DNA of 64,000 bases from Cryomorpha sp963748925 (GTDB taxonomy: Bacteria; Bacteroidota; Bacteroidia; Flavobacteriales_D; Cryomorphaceae), in contig CAVVKG010000009.1 of the NCBI GenBank assembly GCA_963748925.1, positions 744,001 through 808,000 of the forward strand, in the 5' to 3' direction. Below are positions 63,496-64,000 of the stretch, in pieces. Every line of letters begins with the position of its first letter. Positions within the stretch are counted from its first letter, which is position 1. The notes below the pieces were generated by a model, which was given only the letters and a program-made list of their open reading frames with translations, was not told where the DNA came from and did not search any database. The position numbers were made by a program, and so were the translations under genes.

Positions 63496-64000
63496 ATGAA
63501 AATTATTTTCGCTTCAAACAATGCCAATAAACTCGCCGAAATTCAACAGGCTTTAGGCGACCAATTTGAGTTGGTTTCACTTAAGGATATTGGATTTACT
63601 GGCGATATTCCGGAAACAGGGCGCACTCTAGAAGCGAATGCAATGGAGAAAGCCAGTTTTATTTTCGACAAGTTTGGGGAGCCTGTTTTTGCGGACGACT
63701 CCGGTCTCGAAATTAATGTGTTAAACGGTGAACCTGGTGTGGATACTGCTCATTATTCGGGTAGCAGGGATGCTAAAGCCAATATGCATAAAGTGCTTGA
63801 AGGATTGGGCGATTCAGAAAAGAGAGAAGCAAAGTTTAGGACGGTTATAGCTTTTGTGAATGGCAACGAAAAAAATCTTTTTCAAGGAGAAGTGAAAGGT
63901 CACATTTCCATGAAAATGGTGGGAGAAGAAGGATTTGGGTATGATCCAATTTTTATTCCTGAAAAAGGAACGAAGACATTTGCTCAAATGACCAAGGAAG
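63496..64000 (+). CDS. rdgB: Non-canonical purine NTP pyrophosphatase RdgB/HAM1 (partial, right edge)
   Basis: The N-terminal 168 residues of about 190 are visible from ATG 63496; the end is outside the window. The enzyme hydrolyses dITP, ITP and XTP to monophosphates so that they do not enter DNA or RNA. The opening MKIIFASNNANKLAEIQQAL, the ETGRTLEANAMEKASFIFDK helix, the FADDSGLEINVLNGEPGVDT active-site strand with catalytic Asp and the EEGFGYDPIFIP loop are diagnostic. It lies 27 nt after the acyltransferase gene. Confidence 0.96.
   Translation, partial: MKIIFASNNANKLAEIQQALGDQFELVSLKDIGFTGDIPETGRTLEANAMEKASFIFDKFGEPVFADDSGLEINVLNGEPGVDTAHYSGSRDAKANMHKVLEGLGDSEKREAKFRTVIAFVNGNEKNLFQGEVKGHISMKMVGEEGFGYDPIFIPEKGTKTFAQMTKE

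Overview
The window reads as a chromosomal stretch of a free-living, probably marine member of the Bacteroidota, closest in style to the Flavobacteriales. Reasons: type IX secretion (T9SS) and gliding genes (porU, porV, gldJ, two porP/sprF paralogues, a PorE-like OmpA protein, PKD-repeat and CotH secreted proteins, one with a T9SS C-terminal sorting domain), TAnnTTTG promoter boxes typical of the Bacteroidota sigma factor, no dependence on strong Shine-Dalgarno sites, a Bacteroidota-type long SecA, and an NhaD sodium/proton antiporter. No tRNA, rRNA, CRISPR array, insertion sequence or prophage was found. Most of the DNA is ordinary housekeeping sequence, densely packed and often overlapping.

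Layout. 1-8091: a giant PKD-repeat protein (minus strand, running off the left edge) diverges from a metalloprotease - PorP/SprF - PorE-like operon, which looks like a secretion cassette. 8209-9146: cobalamin adenosyltransferase and a small acidic DUF2795 gene with its own promoter and terminator. 9194-14492 (minus): outer-membrane barrel, mfd, fbp. 14588-28451 (plus): GNAT, aspartate kinase, lpdA, hemH, an overlapping pabB-tilS-queuosine transporter run, a DsbD-like protein with a duplicated N-terminal domain, an orphan GAF histidine kinase, gmhA and yifB/comM. 28671-29114: a small MORN-like exported protein, convergent with secA. 29286-39987 (minus): secA, then anmK, an amino-acid dehydrogenase, nhaD, exbB-exbD-tonB and folC. 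40044-41186: acyl-CoA dehydrogenase. 41385-50921: murF, gldJ and porP/sprF (minus) diverging from porU-porV (plus), the core T9SS/gliding locus. 50933-54508: ispF, cdd, pdhA and a PDH E2 gene interrupted by an apparent 1-nt frameshift. 54705-57146: secreted CotH/lamin-tail protein. 57232-64000: recG, a 403-nt palindrome-rich noncoding block, pheT, a PlsC-type acyltransferase and the start of rdgB.

How the genes work together. SecA exports T9SS cargo across the inner membrane; PorU cleaves the C-terminal signal at the outer membrane with PorV as shuttle/anchor; GldJ and the PorP/SprF proteins belong to the trans-envelope machine; the PKD giant and CotH protein are probable cargo. ExbB-ExbD-TonB energises outer-membrane transport. 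LpdA supplies the E3 subunit for the PdhA/E2 complex encoded about 36 kb away.

Nothing here is a clearly new defence or mobile system. The points most worth a second look are the E2 frameshift, the palindrome-rich block 59332-59734, the duplicated DsbD alpha domain, and the protease embedded in the PorP/PorE-like cassette.
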